This document shows, in pieces, positions 24,434-34,113 of a stretch of 64,000 bases of DNA (position 1 is its first letter; each line of letters opens with the position of its first letter). The translations under genes and the position numbers were made by a program. The stretch comes from Cellvibrio sp. PSBB023 (GTDB lineage: Bacteria > Pseudomonadota > Gammaproteobacteria > Pseudomonadales > Cellvibrionaceae): NCBI RefSeq assembly GCF_002007605.1, contig NZ_CP019799.1, positions 4,070,001-4,134,000 of the forward strand, in the 5' to 3' direction. The notes under the pieces are model-generated. The model had not been told where the DNA came from, did not search any database, and saw only the letters and a program-made list of their open reading frames with translations.

Positions 24434-25327
24434 TTACTCGTCATGGTTATAAGGATTGAACCACAGGGATGCATCATCCACGGGTGTTTTTTTCGGTAGG
24501 CCCGGGTTTTCCAACTGGATGAGGGTGCGGTTTTTCAGGTTGGCTTTGGTCATTACATCTTTTACGGTAGGGTCGTTAAAAAAGTATTCTTCAAAACTGC
24601 CGTCAGCAATCGCAATTCGCAAGCCCCGTTCAATATCTGCTGCCAATTTAGTGTTGGATTTATTCACAAAAAAATAAAAAGGATTGATATAAGAGAGCAG
24701 CAGGTTTTGTTCTACCTCCAGCGCGAGGTTGGGGTAACGTTGCATTTCCGACCAGGGCTCATGGGCTCCACGGGGAAAGGCATCAAAGCGCCCGCCATCC
24801 AGCATGTAAAAAAGCCCTTCGTACTTTAATACCTTCACCACATTGAGGTTGTTAGCGGTAAGCACGTTAGTGTCTGCCCAAAAACGACCTTGGCCGAGTG
24901 AGAGACCTTGCAAATCTTTCAGGGTCTTAATGCCATCAAACCGTGATTGGGTACCTTTTTTAATCAGCATTACCCGGTAGCCCAGTAAGCCGCGATAGAT
25001 AGGAATACGGATAGGTTGCAGGCGCTCTTCAAGGTCATTGGTAGTCGCGTACCAGACAACATCCAACTGATTGTCCATCAGCAAACTGACAATCCGTTCT
25101 TCACTGGTATTCTGTGCGGCTTCTTGCAGTTCGTATTTCTCTGGCAGTTTGCTAAGTGCCAGTGTCAGCAAGCCTTTTGCATAGACTTCGATGCTGTTGT
25201 TGCCTTGCACTACGCGCAGTGTGTTTGCATGGCTGTTCATTGACGCACTAAGAAACACGCAAAACAGTATTGCGCAGAGTATTAAACAGGTATTACGGTT
25301 GGGACTCTGGGGCGTTTTTGCGTACAT
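24434..25327 (-). CDS. Periplasmic substrate-binding-protein-like (SBP_bac_3 fold)
   Basis: A 297-residue exported protein: a signal peptide ends near SASMNSHA, then TLRVVQGNNSIEVYAKGLLTLAL, typical of the first lobe of amino-acid-type solute-binding proteins. Landmarks: LDVVWYATTNDLEERL, LKDLQGLSLGQG, and GRFDAFPRGAHEPW in the second lobe. It has no transporter genes beside it, so it may be a lone sensor or scavenger. The start at 25327 is chosen; a GTG at 25342 in the same frame is possible. No function beyond ligand binding can be supported. Confidence 0.78.
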   Translation of the reverse strand: MYAKTPQSPNRNTCLILCAILFCVFLSASMNSHANTLRVVQGNNSIEVYAKGLLTLALSKLPEKYELQEAAQNTSEERIVSLLMDNQLDVVWYATTNDLEERLQPIRIPIYRGLLGYRVMLIKKGTQSRFDGIKTLKDLQGLSLGQGRFWADTNVLTANNLNVVKVLKYEGLFYMLDGGRFDAFPRGAHEPWSEMQRYPNLALEVEQNLLLSYINPFYFFVNKSNTKLAADIERGLRIAIADGSFEEYFFNDPTVKDVMTKANLKNRTLIQLENPGLPKKTPVDDASLWFNPYNHDE

Positions 25328-25722
25328 GTTATTTTCATCCACAAGTTTATTTTTATGGTTTATCCACTACGGCAAGCAATAGCAAATAGTTATATGGTGA
25401 TAATGACAATAACACAAGAAAATGAAAAAACCACCGCACCCGTTGAGGTTCCATAGGAAAGGTGCGGTGGTAAAAGCGATTCACCAGTGGTCCCGCTTGT
25501 GGCTGACAAGTCGGGTACTGGCGAATGGTTGGAAGCCGGTGGGTAATTGACGCGTGCAACAACTGCTGGGGAGTAGTGATCGCACGCGGCAAAAGCACAC
25601 CTGAACACGAACAAACCGCTGAGTGGTGATTCAGTTGTTTGTGTGGTTGTTAATGGCTGTGTGGGCGGCCATTAACGGTGCGGGTGTTGTGGGCGCACCC
25701 GCCTTACAGAAACCGCTGCTGC
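25328..25722. other. Structured gene-free region downstream of yebG
   Basis: 395 bp without a supported gene. Three inverted repeats: 25680-25686/25696-25702 (GCGGGTG/CACCCGC), 25649-25657/25668-25676 (GTTAATGGC/GCCATTAAC), and the terminator at 25424-25471. Read on the minus strand they follow the yebG stop and end in a T-tract, so this is either a long 3' UTR or a small RNA. No ORF on either strand looks real. Confidence 0.55.
25424..25471 (-). terminator. Intrinsic terminator, minus strand
   Basis: ACCACCGCACC (25430-25440) and GGTGCGGTGGT (25461-25471) form an 11-bp stem with a 20-nt loop. On the minus strand it is followed by six T's. It likely ends transcripts coming from yebG. Confidence 0.75.
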
Positions 25723-26025
25723 CTAGTTGTCCTTGTCCGTGGCGGCGCCGGTTTTGCTGTTCAGGGTTGCAGGTTTTTCATAGGTAAACGGCTGCAATAA
25801 TTCATCGGGTTTGCCTTTGCAGGCTTTGGCTAATAATTCGCGACGCTGCGCCAATAAAAGCCCAATCGCTTCGCTGTGTTGCTCGTCAATACCGGGGATA
25901 TTGTCTTCAATTAACTGGGTGATGTTGGCAGCGAGTTCCAGATACTTATCGTGCTCTTCTGCGATTTTTCTGTCTTCAAACATACTGCCATCCCGATCAC
26001 ATAACCAAACGGCGACTACTGCCAT
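25723..26025 (-). CDS. yebG: YebG-family SOS-inducible protein
   Basis: A 100-residue protein matching YebG: MAVVAVWLCDRDGSMFEDRK, AEEHDKYLELAANI, and EQHSEAIGLLLAQRRELLAK. YebG is a DNA-damage-induced protein of unclear biochemical function. The ATG at 26025 gives the family-typical N-terminus, while the longer reading frame would translate across the LexA box. The promoter carries a near-consensus SOS box 24 bp upstream of the start, which supports both the identity and LexA control. Confidence 0.9.
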   Translation of the reverse strand: MAVVAVWLCDRDGSMFEDRKIAEEHDKYLELAANITQLIEDNIPGIDEQHSEAIGLLLAQRRELLAKACKGKPDELLQPFTYEKPATLNSKTGAATDKDN

Positions 26026-26048
26026 GGGGTAAATCCTCAAAAGGTTGT

Positions 26049-26068
26049 TACTGTTTTTATATACAGTA
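26049..26068. promoter_or_regulatory. LexA (SOS) box upstream of yebG
   Basis: TACTGTTTTTATATACAGTA keeps CTG-N10-CAG and the flanking TA pairs; it differs from the enterobacterial consensus in few positions. It lies 24 bp before the yebG ATG, where bound LexA would block transcription. Confidence 0.9.
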
Positions 26069-26209
26069 TCTGCGAGGGGGAGGATTGTCAACCCTGTTTT
26101 CCGGCGGTGGCATCAAAAGCTCAGGCCGGCTCCCAGGGTGTAGCTGTAATCGCGTTGGTCAATATTCTGTGTGATCTGTGCTAAAGCGGTGGGCGGCATT
26201 GCTGGCGGT

Positions 26210-26974
26210 TCAGCGTGTTGTTTTGCACACAAACTCCGGTGTGTCATAGCCCCATACTACACGTGCTTCGCCCTGGTGCTCCCAAAAGCTCTCGTTGCGC
26301 CCTTCGTACTTGCTGCCGCTGGCGGCGGGAACCTGATACATCAGCGACACGGAATCGCCGCGCTCGGCAATGAGGGTAGGTGAATCGCTCTCGTAAAAGG
26401 TTACGATGAGTTCATCGGCAGGGGAATCGCCGCATTGGAATCGAATGGGGCCAATGCTTTCTACCAGTTGATAGTGGGCTTGCAGCTCGGCAATCCGGCG
26501 CTGATATTCGGTTTTGGCACAGCCTTTTTTATCATCTGCCTTCCAGCAGTCGTTGCGTCCTTTGATCCAGCCGCGCTGCCCAGTTGTCAGGAGTGGTGAT
26601 TGTTGTTCCTGTTCCTGGACTTTTTGGCTGGCGGCGGCATAAACGGCTGCCAATTTTATATCCAGTGCGGCCAGTTCGCTGTCCTGGCAAATCAGGGTTT
26701 CAATACTGCTGTCGGTTTTGGTGCAGTCAAAGGTTGGCGCAATCGATGGGCGAGGTTGTGAATAATCGACAGTGTGATCGCAGCTGCCGTCATTTTCGCA
26801 ATCATTGATGCCGTCCTGATCGGCATCCCAACTTGGGTGCATGGTTTTGGCGACGGCAGCGGCGCTGGTAGAGGGCGACGTGGCATGGCTGTCCTCCGTC
26901 TGTTGGTTGCAGGCTGCCATCAGTGCAGCGGTGCTGATAATGACGGCAGCTCCAACGCGCGATAGGTTACGCAT
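26210..26974 (-). CDS. Lipoprotein with LprI-type and MliC-type lysozyme-inhibitor domains
   Basis: A 254-residue lipoprotein: lipobox LMAAC (Cys about 22), a short Asp-rich stretch DADQDGINDCENDGSC, then a DUF1311/LprI-like domain at about 80-165 (FDCTKTDSSIETLICQDSEL, LLTTGQRGWIKGRNDCW) and a C-terminal MliC domain at about 172-254 (IRFQCGD, ASGSKYEGRNESFWEHQGEA). MliC proteins inhibit c-type lysozyme; LprI-family proteins are reported to inhibit lysozyme as well. The ATG at 26974 has AAGGAG about 8 nt upstream. Divergent from murJ, itself a peptidoglycan gene. Protection of the wall from host or competitor lysozymes is the likely role. Confidence 0.85.
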   Translation of the reverse strand: MRNLSRVGAAVIISTAALMAACNQQTEDSHATSPSTSAAAVAKTMHPSWDADQDGINDCENDGSCDHTVDYSQPRPSIAPTFDCTKTDSSIETLICQDSELAALDIKLAAVYAAASQKVQEQEQQSPLLTTGQRGWIKGRNDCWKADDKKGCAKTEYQRRIAELQAHYQLVESIGPIRFQCGDSPADELIVTFYESDSPTLIAERGDSVSLMYQVPAASGSKYEGRNESFWEHQGEARVVWGYDTPEFVCKTTR

Positions 26975-27066
26975 AAGATTCTCCTTGATCCCCATGACTA
27001 GGTGTTGTGCCTGAGTATATCAGCCGTTGATAATGCTGCATCTTTTTACCCCCTGCAGGATTTGCT

Positions 27067-28671
27067 GTGTCTAACGCCGAGTTGCCCTCAAGCCCATCCC
27101 CCGAAAAGCCAGCCAAGCCCAGAAGCCTGCTGCGTTCCAGTTTGCTCACCGGCTCCATGACCATGATATCGCGGGTGCTGGGATTGGTTCGCGATATAGT
27201 CCTGGCAAGTGTGTTGGGCGCGGGTGGAGCGATGGACGCTTTTGCCATCGCGCAGAAAATCCCTAACTTCTTTCGCCGCTTATTTGCCGAGGGCGCCTTT
27301 TCCCAGGCTTTTATTCCGGTGCTCTCGGAGTACCGCGAGAAAGGGACCCATGCGGCAGTGAAGGAGTTGGTTGATAAGGTGGCCGGTTGCCTCGGGTCAA
27401 TCTTGTTGTTAGTCACAGTGATTGGTGTGGTTGGTGCAGTCGGTTTTGCCTATATCTTCGGTTATGGCTACGCCGATGAGCCGGAGAAGTTTTCGCTGTT
27501 AACCGACTTGGTACGGATCACTTTTCCCTATTTGATGTTGATTTCGCTCACCGGGTTTGCCGGGGCAATCCTGAATAGTTACGACCGCTTTGCGATCCCG
27601 GCCGTGACACCGGTATTTCTCAATATTTTTATGATCGCTGCCGCGCTTCTTGTCGCAGATTTCTTTCCTAATCCCGCCTACGCATTGGCGTGGAGTATTG
27701 TGGTGGCAGGTATTTTTTCGCTGCTGTTCCAATTGCCGTTTTTGCGGCAGATTCATCTGCTGCCATCGCCCAAGCTGGATTGGTCGCACCCCGGTGTTAA
27801 ACGCATTTTGGTGCTCATGGCGCCGGCACTGTTTGGGGTGTCGGTAAGCCAGTTGAACCTGTTGCTGGATTCGATTATCGCCACCATGCTCGGTGATGGA
27901 GCCGTGAGCTGGTTGTTCTATTCCGACCGCTTGGTAGAGCTGCCGCTGGGGGTCTTCGGTGTGGCGATTGCGACGGTGATCATGCCCGGCCTCTCGCGCT
28001 TGAGTGCGGCACAATCGGGGGAGAAATTCAGCCAGATGCTCGATTGGGCGATTCGTTTTGTGGTGCTGATTGCACTGCCTGCAACGCTCGCGCTGATCAT
28101 TCTGGCCGAGCCGATTCTTTACACGCTCTTCTATCACGGCAAGATGGAATCAAGTGATATTTTGATGTCGTCCTACAGTCTCAAGGCCTACGCGCTCGGC
28201 CTGTTCGCCTTTATGTTGATCAAGGTGCTGGTGCCTGGTTATTTCGCGCGTCAGGATATGAAATCGCCCGTGCGTATCGGGATTATCGCCATGTTTGCCA
28301 ACATGCTGATGAAGCCTGTTGTGGTGATTCCGCTGGTGATTCTGTGGGGGATGGGGCATGTCGGTCTGGCTTTCACTACGGCGATGGCCGCCTATGTCAA
28401 CGTTTGGTTGCTCTACCGTGGATTGCGCCGTGCGGGCGTATATACGCCCGCCGCCCAGTGGCCGCAGATATGGCTGCGCTACGGCGCTGCCAACCTGATG
28501 ATGGTGGCGGTGCTGGCGGTATTCCTGCTGTTGTGGAATGGCTGGCATGAATGGTCTGTGCTGGAGCGGGTGCTGCGCTTGGCGATAATCTGCGCGATCG
28601 GCTTTGCCACCTATCTACTGATGCTCTTTGCGGTAGGCGTGCGTTTGCGCGACTTCAAGGCGCAACAGTGA
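27067..28671 (+). CDS. murJ: Lipid II flippase MurJ
   Basis: Flips lipid II across the inner membrane for peptidoglycan synthesis. 534 residues with about 14 membrane helices. Landmarks: SMTMISRVLGLVRDIVLASVLG, AFIPVLSEYREKG, a PALFGVSVSQLNLLLDS central helix, and ALGLFAFMLIKVLVPGYFARQD. The start is GTG at 27067 with AGGA 6-7 nt upstream. Followed by ribF as in many Gammaproteobacteria. Confidence 0.96.
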   Translation: MSNAELPSSPSPEKPAKPRSLLRSSLLTGSMTMISRVLGLVRDIVLASVLGAGGAMDAFAIAQKIPNFFRRLFAEGAFSQAFIPVLSEYREKGTHAAVKELVDKVAGCLGSILLLVTVIGVVGAVGFAYIFGYGYADEPEKFSLLTDLVRITFPYLMLISLTGFAGAILNSYDRFAIPAVTPVFLNIFMIAAALLVADFFPNPAYALAWSIVVAGIFSLLFQLPFLRQIHLLPSPKLDWSHPGVKRILVLMAPALFGVSVSQLNLLLDSIIATMLGDGAVSWLFYSDRLVELPLGVFGVAIATVIMPGLSRLSAAQSGEKFSQMLDWAIRFVVLIALPATLALIILAEPILYTLFYHGKMESSDILMSSYSLKAYALGLFAFMLIKVLVPGYFARQDMKSPVRIGIIAMFANMLMKPVVVIPLVILWGMGHVGLAFTTAMAAYVNVWLLYRGLRRAGVYTPAAQWPQIWLRYGAANLMMVAVLAVFLLLWNGWHEWSVLERVLRLAIICAIGFATYLLMLFAVGVRLRDFKAQQ

Positions 28672-28774
28672 TTGGGACAGCGGTAACCGCTTTCGGGGTA
28701 GGCTCAGGTGCCACGGCTCCTGTATACTGCCCGCCTTCATTTTTCAGGCAATTTGGCTAAGGGCAGAGCACAGC

Positions 28775-29737
28775 GTGAATCCAGCGGCACATGCGTTTAT
28801 TCGCGGGTTACATAACCTGCGCCCCTGGCACCGTGGCTGCGTGGCAACCATCGGCTCCTTTGATGGCGTGCATCTCGGTCATCAAGCCATACTGCGTCAG
28901 TTAATGGATGTCAGCCGGCATTACAACCTGCCTGCCGTGGTCATCGTATTTGAGCCTCAGCCACACGAATTTTTTTCCGGCGATAAGGCCCCCGCGCGGC
29001 TCATGCGCCTGCGCGAAAAAGTACAAGCCTTATTGGCTGCCGGTGTGGCGCGCGTCCTCTGTGTGCAATTTAACGAGGCGCTGCGCAAGCTGACCGCTGA
29101 AGCCTTTATCGAAACTGTCTTGCTGGATGGTTTGGATATCAAGCATCTGGTAGTGGGCGACGATTTCCGTTTTGGCTGTGATCGCCGCGGCGATTTCGCC
29201 CTGCTGCAAAAAATAGGCGCTGAGCGCGGGTTTGGCGTAACCGATACCTGTACCCTTGAAATAAATGGTGAGCGCGTGAGCAGTACACGTATCCGCCACC
29301 TGCTGGAAATGGGTGATTTTGCCCAGGCAGAAACCCTGCTCGGCAAGCCCTACAGCATTAGCGGGCGTATTGCTTACGGCCAGCAGTTGGGGCGTAAGCT
29401 CGGTGTGCCAACTGCCAATGTGCACTTGCGTCGCTACCGCTCGCCTTTGCACGGTGTATTCACCGTCAGTGCCCGCTTTGTGGATGGCAGTGTGCATCAG
29501 GGCGTCGCCAATGTGGGGGTGCGACCCACAGTGACTGGCGACAAAAAACCACTGTTGGAAGTGCACCTGTTTGATTTCTCCCGCAAAGTCTATGGCGCGA
29601 TGATTGATGTTGTGTTTCACACCAAATTGCGCGATGAAAAGAAATTCAACTCGCTGGATGAACTGCAAACACAGCTGCAAGCCGATATTGCCCAAGGACA
29701 GGCTTTTTTCCGGCGCGACACTGCTCCTATGAACTAA
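28775..29737 (+). CDS. ribF: Bifunctional riboflavin kinase/FAD synthetase
   Basis: Makes FMN and then FAD. 320 residues: the N-terminal FAD synthetase nucleotidyltransferase has TIGSFDGVHLGHQA and VVGDDFRFGCDRRGD; SSTRIRHLLEMGDF leads into the C-terminal riboflavin kinase with GRKLGVPTANVHL and GVANVGVRPTV. GTG start. A TATACT hexamer about 45 bp upstream is a plausible -10 element. The gene for ribosomal protein S20, often nearby, is not between murJ and ribF here. Confidence 0.96.
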   Translation: MNPAAHAFIRGLHNLRPWHRGCVATIGSFDGVHLGHQAILRQLMDVSRHYNLPAVVIVFEPQPHEFFSGDKAPARLMRLREKVQALLAAGVARVLCVQFNEALRKLTAEAFIETVLLDGLDIKHLVVGDDFRFGCDRRGDFALLQKIGAERGFGVTDTCTLEINGERVSSTRIRHLLEMGDFAQAETLLGKPYSISGRIAYGQQLGRKLGVPTANVHLRRYRSPLHGVFTVSARFVDGSVHQGVANVGVRPTVTGDKKPLLEVHLFDFSRKVYGAMIDVVFHTKLRDEKKFNSLDELQTQLQADIAQGQAFFRRDTAPMN

Positions 29738-29793
29738 GGTCTTGCCGCAATTCGCTGTTCTTTTTTGACGTGTACCTAACTGGGATTCGGAAT

Positions 29794-30288
29794 ATGAGTA
29801 GCGTATGGCAGCAAATATCCAATACGGTAGTGATAGAGTTTTCTGACCTCAAGGACGTCACTGAAATTACCACCATCACCGTCCGTTTATTAATGGCGGC
29901 GTTGTTGGGCGGAATCCTCGGTTTTGAACGCGAGCAGCGTGGCAAAGCGGCCGGGATTAAAACGCACATGCTAGTGTCCATTGGCGCTGCACTGTTTGTG
30001 TTAATTCCCATGCAGGCCGGGCTCTCCGAGTCTGAATTGAGTCGCGTGGTACAGGGTATTATCGCCGGTATAGGTTTTCTGGGGGCGGGCGCCATACTTA
30101 AGGGCACCGATGAAAAAGACCTGAAAGGCTTAACAACGGCCGCCAGTATTTGGCTAACTGCTGCCATCGGCGTCGCGGCTGGTTTAGGGCGCGAATCATC
30201 GGCAATTCTCTGCACCTTGTTGGCGCTGATGATATTAATCGTTATTCCGCGTGTTGCAGAGCTGATGGCCGCCAAACGCAAATTGTAA
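29794..30288 (+). CDS. MgtC/SapB family membrane protein
   Basis: A 164-residue inner-membrane protein with about four or five helices. The MgtC signature is visible as LLGGILGFEREQRGKAAGIKTHM and then IIAGIGFLGAGAIL and GLTTAASIWLTAAIGVAAGLG. It lacks the soluble C-terminal domain of Salmonella MgtC, so it belongs to the short SapB-like form. ATG at 29794 chosen over an upstream GTG. Its neighbours are housekeeping genes; no magnesium-responsive leader is seen. Confidence 0.88.
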   Translation: MSSVWQQISNTVVIEFSDLKDVTEITTITVRLLMAALLGGILGFEREQRGKAAGIKTHMLVSIGAALFVLIPMQAGLSESELSRVVQGIIAGIGFLGAGAILKGTDEKDLKGLTTAASIWLTAAIGVAAGLGRESSAILCTLLALMILIVIPRVAELMAAKRKL

Positions 30289-30355
30289 ATGTGTATGGCA
30301 TATTATTGCCGCCGTATATTTTTAAACACCTTTGTTAACAAGTTGACCGTGAATC

Positions 30356-33154
30356 ATGACCGATTACAAAACAACACTGAATTTGCCCAACACCGGTTTT
30401 GCGATGAAAGCAAACCTCGCCCAGCGCGAGCCGGACATGCTCAAACAATGGCAAGCGAGTGATCTGTACCAACAGATTCGCGCTGCACGTGTTGGTCACG
30501 AGCAATTTATTTTGCACGACGGCCCACCCTACGCCAACGGCGATATTCATATCGGTCACGCGGTTAACAAAATCCTCAAAGACATTATCGTCAAAAGCAA
30601 AACCTTAAGTGGTTTTGACGCGCCCTATGTGCCGGGTTGGGACTGCCATGGCCTGCCAATCGAACACAATGTCGAGAAAAAAATCGGCAAGGCAGGCGAT
30701 AAGGTTGATGTAAAGACTTTCCGCAATAAGTGCCGCGAATATGCCGCCAAACAAGTCGAAGGCCAAAAGGCTGATTTTGTGCGCTTGGGAGTTTTAGGTG
30801 AATGGGATAAACCCTATCTCACTATGGATTATAAATTCGAAGCGGACATTATTCGCTCGCTCGGAAAAATTGCTGAAAACGGCCATCTACACAAAGGTTT
30901 TAAACCTGTGTACTGGAGTGTTGTCGGTGGCTCCGCGCTCGCAGAAGCTGAAGTGGAATATCAGGATAAAACCTCATTTTCTATCGATGTAAAATTTGCA
31001 TTTGTCGATCAAGCTGCAATTGAAAAAGCAATTGCCGAGTTGAGTGGCAGTGGGAAAATCTCGTTGGTGATCTGGACAACCACTCCTTGGACTTTACCTG
31101 CGAATCAAGCGGTTTCTGCCAATGCAGAAGTGGACTACGCCTTGGTGCAAGTGGGCGACGAACGTTTGCTGGTGGCTGAGACGTTAATCGGCAGTGTGCT
31201 GGCACGCGCAAAAATTGAAAACCATGTAATCGTTGGCCGTGTAAAAGGCGCTGTATTGGAAAACTTGTTGCTGCAACATCCTTTCTACGCGCGTCAGGTT
31301 CCAGTGATTCTCGGTGATCATGTGACTACTGATGCCGGTACTGGCTTCGTGCATACCGCACCAGATCACGGCGCCGACGACTTTAATGTCGGTGTGAAAT
31401 ACGGCATAGGCACGCTTAACTACATCGATGATCACGGCACCTATCGCCCGAACGTAGAAATCTTTGCGGGCGATCACGTTTACAAAGTGGATGAAAAAGT
31501 AGTTGCGCTTTTAATTGAAAAAAATGCGCTGCTCGCGCAAGGCAAGATTACCCACAGCTTCCCACACTGCTGGCGCACCAAAACCCCGCTGATTTTCCGT
31601 GCAACACCGCAATGGTTTGTGAGCATGAGCAAAAACAATTTGCGTGATCAAGTTGCGCAAGCGGTGGAGTCGGTTGAGTGGGTGCCGGATTGGGGTAAAG
31701 CGCGTATCGATGCCATGCTCGCAACGTCACCGGATTGGTGTATCTCCCGCCAGCGCACTTGGGGTGTTCCCATTGCGTTGTTTGTGAATAAAGAAACGCA
31801 AGAATTGCATCCGGAAACTGCGCGCTTGATTGAAGCCGTTGCGCAAAAAGTCGAGCTGGCCGGAATGGATGCCTGGTTCGAACTGGATGCTGCCGAATTG
31901 CTCGGTGCCGACGCCGATAAGTATCAAAAAGTCACTGATACCTTGGACGTATGGTTTGATTCCGGCGTAACGCATTACGCGGTACTTGAGCAACGCGGTG
32001 GTTTGCGTTTCCCGGCAGATTTGTATCTGGAAGGCTCAGACCAGCACCGCGGTTGGTTCCAGTCATCGCTAAAAACCTCCATGGCGATGCATGGCGTTCC
32101 TCCTTATAAAACCGTGCTGACTCATGGTTTTGTGGTGGACGCGCAAGGGCGCAAAATGTCCAAGTCCATTGGCAATGTAATTCCGCCACAAAAAGTAGTG
32201 AACGACTTGGGCGCGGACGTATTGCGTTTATGGGTTGCTGCAACGGATTTCAGCACTGAGATGAGTGTGTCCGATGAAATTCTGAAGCGCACCGCTGATT
32301 CCTATCGTCGCATTCGCAATACCGCGCGCTTTATCTTGTCCAACCTCACCGGCTTTAATCCGGCAACTGATGCTGTTCCTGTTGAAAATATGTTGCAGTT
32401 GGATCGCTGGATTGTGGCGCGTACAGCACAATTGCAGCAAGACATTATCGCTGCTTACGACAGCTACCAATTGCATTTGATCTACCAAAAACTGCACAAC
32501 TTCTGTGTGGTTGAGTTGGGCGGTTTCTATCTCGATATTATTAAAGATCGCCAATACACCGTAAAAGGTGACGCGCTTGCTCGCCGTTCCGCGCAAACTG
32601 CATTGCATTACGTGATTGAAGCGATGGTGCGCTGGATTGCACCGATTCTAAGTTTCACTGCCGATGAAATCTGGAAAGAAATTGCCGGCGAGCGCGAAGC
32701 GAATGTGTTTGTCGCTGAATGGTATCAATTGCCTGCAATGCCTGTAGATTCCTTTGCTGACAGCTACTGGGAATTGATCGCGCAAGTGAAAGACGCCGTA
32801 AACAAAGTGTTGGAGGCAAAACGCACTGCAGGCGAAGTGGGTGGTTCATTAGGTGCTGAAGTCATTTTGTATTGCGACGAAAAGTTGCACGGCGAATTGC
32901 ACAAACTTGCCAACGAATTGCGCTTTGTATTGATCACATCTACCGCTGAAATTCGCCCACTAGGTGAAGCGCAAAATGCTGAAGCAACCGATATTGCCGG
33001 TTTACAAGTGGCAGTGAAAAAATCCGAACATACAAAGTGTGAGCGCTGCTGGCACCATCGCGCTGACGTGGGTGCCAATGCTGCGCATCCCACTATTTGT
33101 TTGCGCTGTGTTGAAAATGTGGATGGTGCGGGCGAAACCCGTCACTTTGCTTAA
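30356..33154 (+). CDS. ileS: Isoleucyl-tRNA synthetase
   Basis: Charges tRNA-Ile. 932 residues: class I HIGH motif in [14 protein letters not shown], editing domain between ([12 protein letters not shown]), KMSKS in [15 protein letters not shown], anticodon-binding domain, and a C-terminal zinc finger [12 protein letters not shown]...CLRC. First gene of the ileS-lspA-fkpB-ispH operon; its TAA overlaps the lspA ATG (TAATG). Confidence 0.98.
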   Translation: MTDYKTTLNLPNTGFAMKANLAQREPDMLKQWQASDLYQQIRAARVGHEQFILHDGPPYANGDIHIGHAVNKILKDIIVKSKTLSGFDAPYVPGWDCHGLPIEHNVEKKIGKAGDKVDVKTFRNKCREYAAKQVEGQKADFVRLGVLGEWDKPYLTMDYKFEADIIRSLGKIAENGHLHKGFKPVYWSVVGGSALAEAEVEYQDKTSFSIDVKFAFVDQAAIEKAIAELSGSGKISLVIWTTTPWTLPANQAVSANAEVDYALVQVGDERLLVAETLIGSVLARAKIENHVIVGRVKGAVLENLLLQHPFYARQVPVILGDHVTTDAGTGFVHTAPDHGADDFNVGVKYGIGTLNYIDDHGTYRPNVEIFAGDHVYKVDEKVVALLIEKNALLAQGKITHSFPHCWRTKTPLIFRATPQWFVSMSKNNLRDQVAQAVESVEWVPDWGKARIDAMLATSPDWCISRQRTWGVPIALFVNKETQELHPETARLIEAVAQKVELAGMDAWFELDAAELLGADADKYQKVTDTLDVWFDSGVTHYAVLEQRGGLRFPADLYLEGSDQHRGWFQSSLKTSMAMHGVPPYKTVLTHGFVVDAQGRKMSKSIGNVIPPQKVVNDLGADVLRLWVAATDFSTEMSVSDEILKRTADSYRRIRNTARFILSNLTGFNPATDAVPVENMLQLDRWIVARTAQLQQDIIAAYDSYQLHLIYQKLHNFCVVELGGFYLDIIKDRQYTVKGDALARRSAQTALHYVIEAMVRWIAPILSFTADEIWKEIAGEREANVFVAEWYQLPAMPVDSFADSYWELIAQVKDAVNKVLEAKRTAGEVGGSLGAEVILYCDEKLHGELHKLANELRFVLITSTAEIRPLGEAQNAEATDIAGLQVAVKKSEHTKCERCWHHRADVGANAAHPTICLRCVENVDGAGETRHFA

Positions 33155-33669
33155 TGAATATCAGTGAGTTATTGCCGTTGAAAATTTATCAGAAAGCCTG
33201 GTTTTGGTATGTCGTTGCACTTGTGATAGTGGCATTGGATCAAGTCAGCAAGCATGCAATCGAAGCCGCATTTGAGTATGGCGAAACCTTGGTGTTTACG
33301 TCGTTTTTCAATTTTACCCTGGCCTATAACACCGGCGCGGCATTTAGTTTTCTTGCCGATGCTGGTGGTTGGCAGCGCTGGTTCTTTGCAGTGATTGCGT
33401 TAGTCGCGAGTGTGTTGCTGAGCGTGTGGATCGCGCGTTGCGCCCAACAAAAGCCGCGTGAAGCTTTCGCCCTGGCGTTTATTTTGGGTGGTGCCCTGGG
33501 AAACTTGTACGACCGTATCGTACATGGCCATGTGGTGGATTTTATTGTTGTGCATTACCAGGATAATTATTGGCCTGCATTCAATCTTGCTGATTCGGCG
33601 ATCAGTCTGGGCGCTGCCGTATTGATTATTGATATGTTGTTTAGCAAAGAGAAAAAAGAGAATGCGTGA
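33154..33669 (+). CDS. lspA: Lipoprotein signal peptidase II
   Basis: Aspartic membrane protease that cleaves prolipoprotein signal peptides. 171 residues, four helices. The two catalytic aspartates are in GNLYDRIVHGHVVDFI and FNLADSAISLG; YNTGAAFSFL is also conserved. Starts inside the ileS stop and overlaps fkpB by 8 nt, so translation is coupled along the operon. Confidence 0.97.
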   Translation: MNISELLPLKIYQKAWFWYVVALVIVALDQVSKHAIEAAFEYGETLVFTSFFNFTLAYNTGAAFSFLADAGGWQRWFFAVIALVASVLLSVWIARCAQQKPREAFALAFILGGALGNLYDRIVHGHVVDFIVVHYQDNYWPAFNLADSAISLGAAVLIIDMLFSKEKKENA

Positions 33670-34111
33670 ATTAGCAATTGGTCCTGGTACTAAAATTACC
33701 CTGCACTTTGCCCTGCAGTTGGACAATGGCGAAATGGTGGACTCCAATTTTGAGCGCGATCCAGCCACCTTTACCGTGGGCGATGGCAACCTTCTGCCCG
33801 GATTTGAAAAAGCCTTGTTTGGTATGTTGGAGGGCGAGCACAAAACCCTAGTGATTAAACCTGAGGATGGTTTTGGTCAGCGCAATCCCAATAATATCCA
33901 GGAAATTGCACGTAGCCAGTTCAGCCCGGATTTGGAGCTGAGTGAAGGCCTGATGCTGTCCTTTGCCGATGCACAAAAAACCGAGCTTCCTGGTGTCGTG
34001 GTGCGATTTGATGACGATGTTGTAGTGGTGGATTTTAATCATCCATTGGCGGGGCGCGATATTTTATTTGAAGTGGCTATCCTTAAAATCGAACCGGTTC
34101 AGGTGCATTAA
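33662..34111 (+). CDS. fkpB: FKBP-type peptidyl-prolyl isomerase (SlpA/FkpB)
   Basis: Proline isomerase and chaperone of 149 residues. FKBP half-domains flank an IF insert: [56 protein letters not shown] and the closing [16 protein letters not shown]. The ATG at 33662 (MRELAIGPG) is chosen; the longer frame reads the end of lspA. Third gene of the ileS operon, two nt before ispH. Confidence 0.95.
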   Translation: MRELAIGPGTKITLHFALQLDNGEMVDSNFERDPATFTVGDGNLLPGFEKALFGMLEGEHKTLVIKPEDGFGQRNPNNIQEIARSQFSPDLELSEGLMLSFADAQKTELPGVVVRFDDDVVVVDFNHPLAGRDILFEVAILKIEPVQVH

Positions 34112-34113
34112 TC

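Noticed and set aside
27499..28137. Open frame opposite murJ
   Set aside because: Shadow of the murJ coding sequence; His/Gln-rich without family features.
28672..28774. Ribosomal protein S20 gene between murJ and ribF
   Set aside because: The 100-bp gap has no coding capacity for it.
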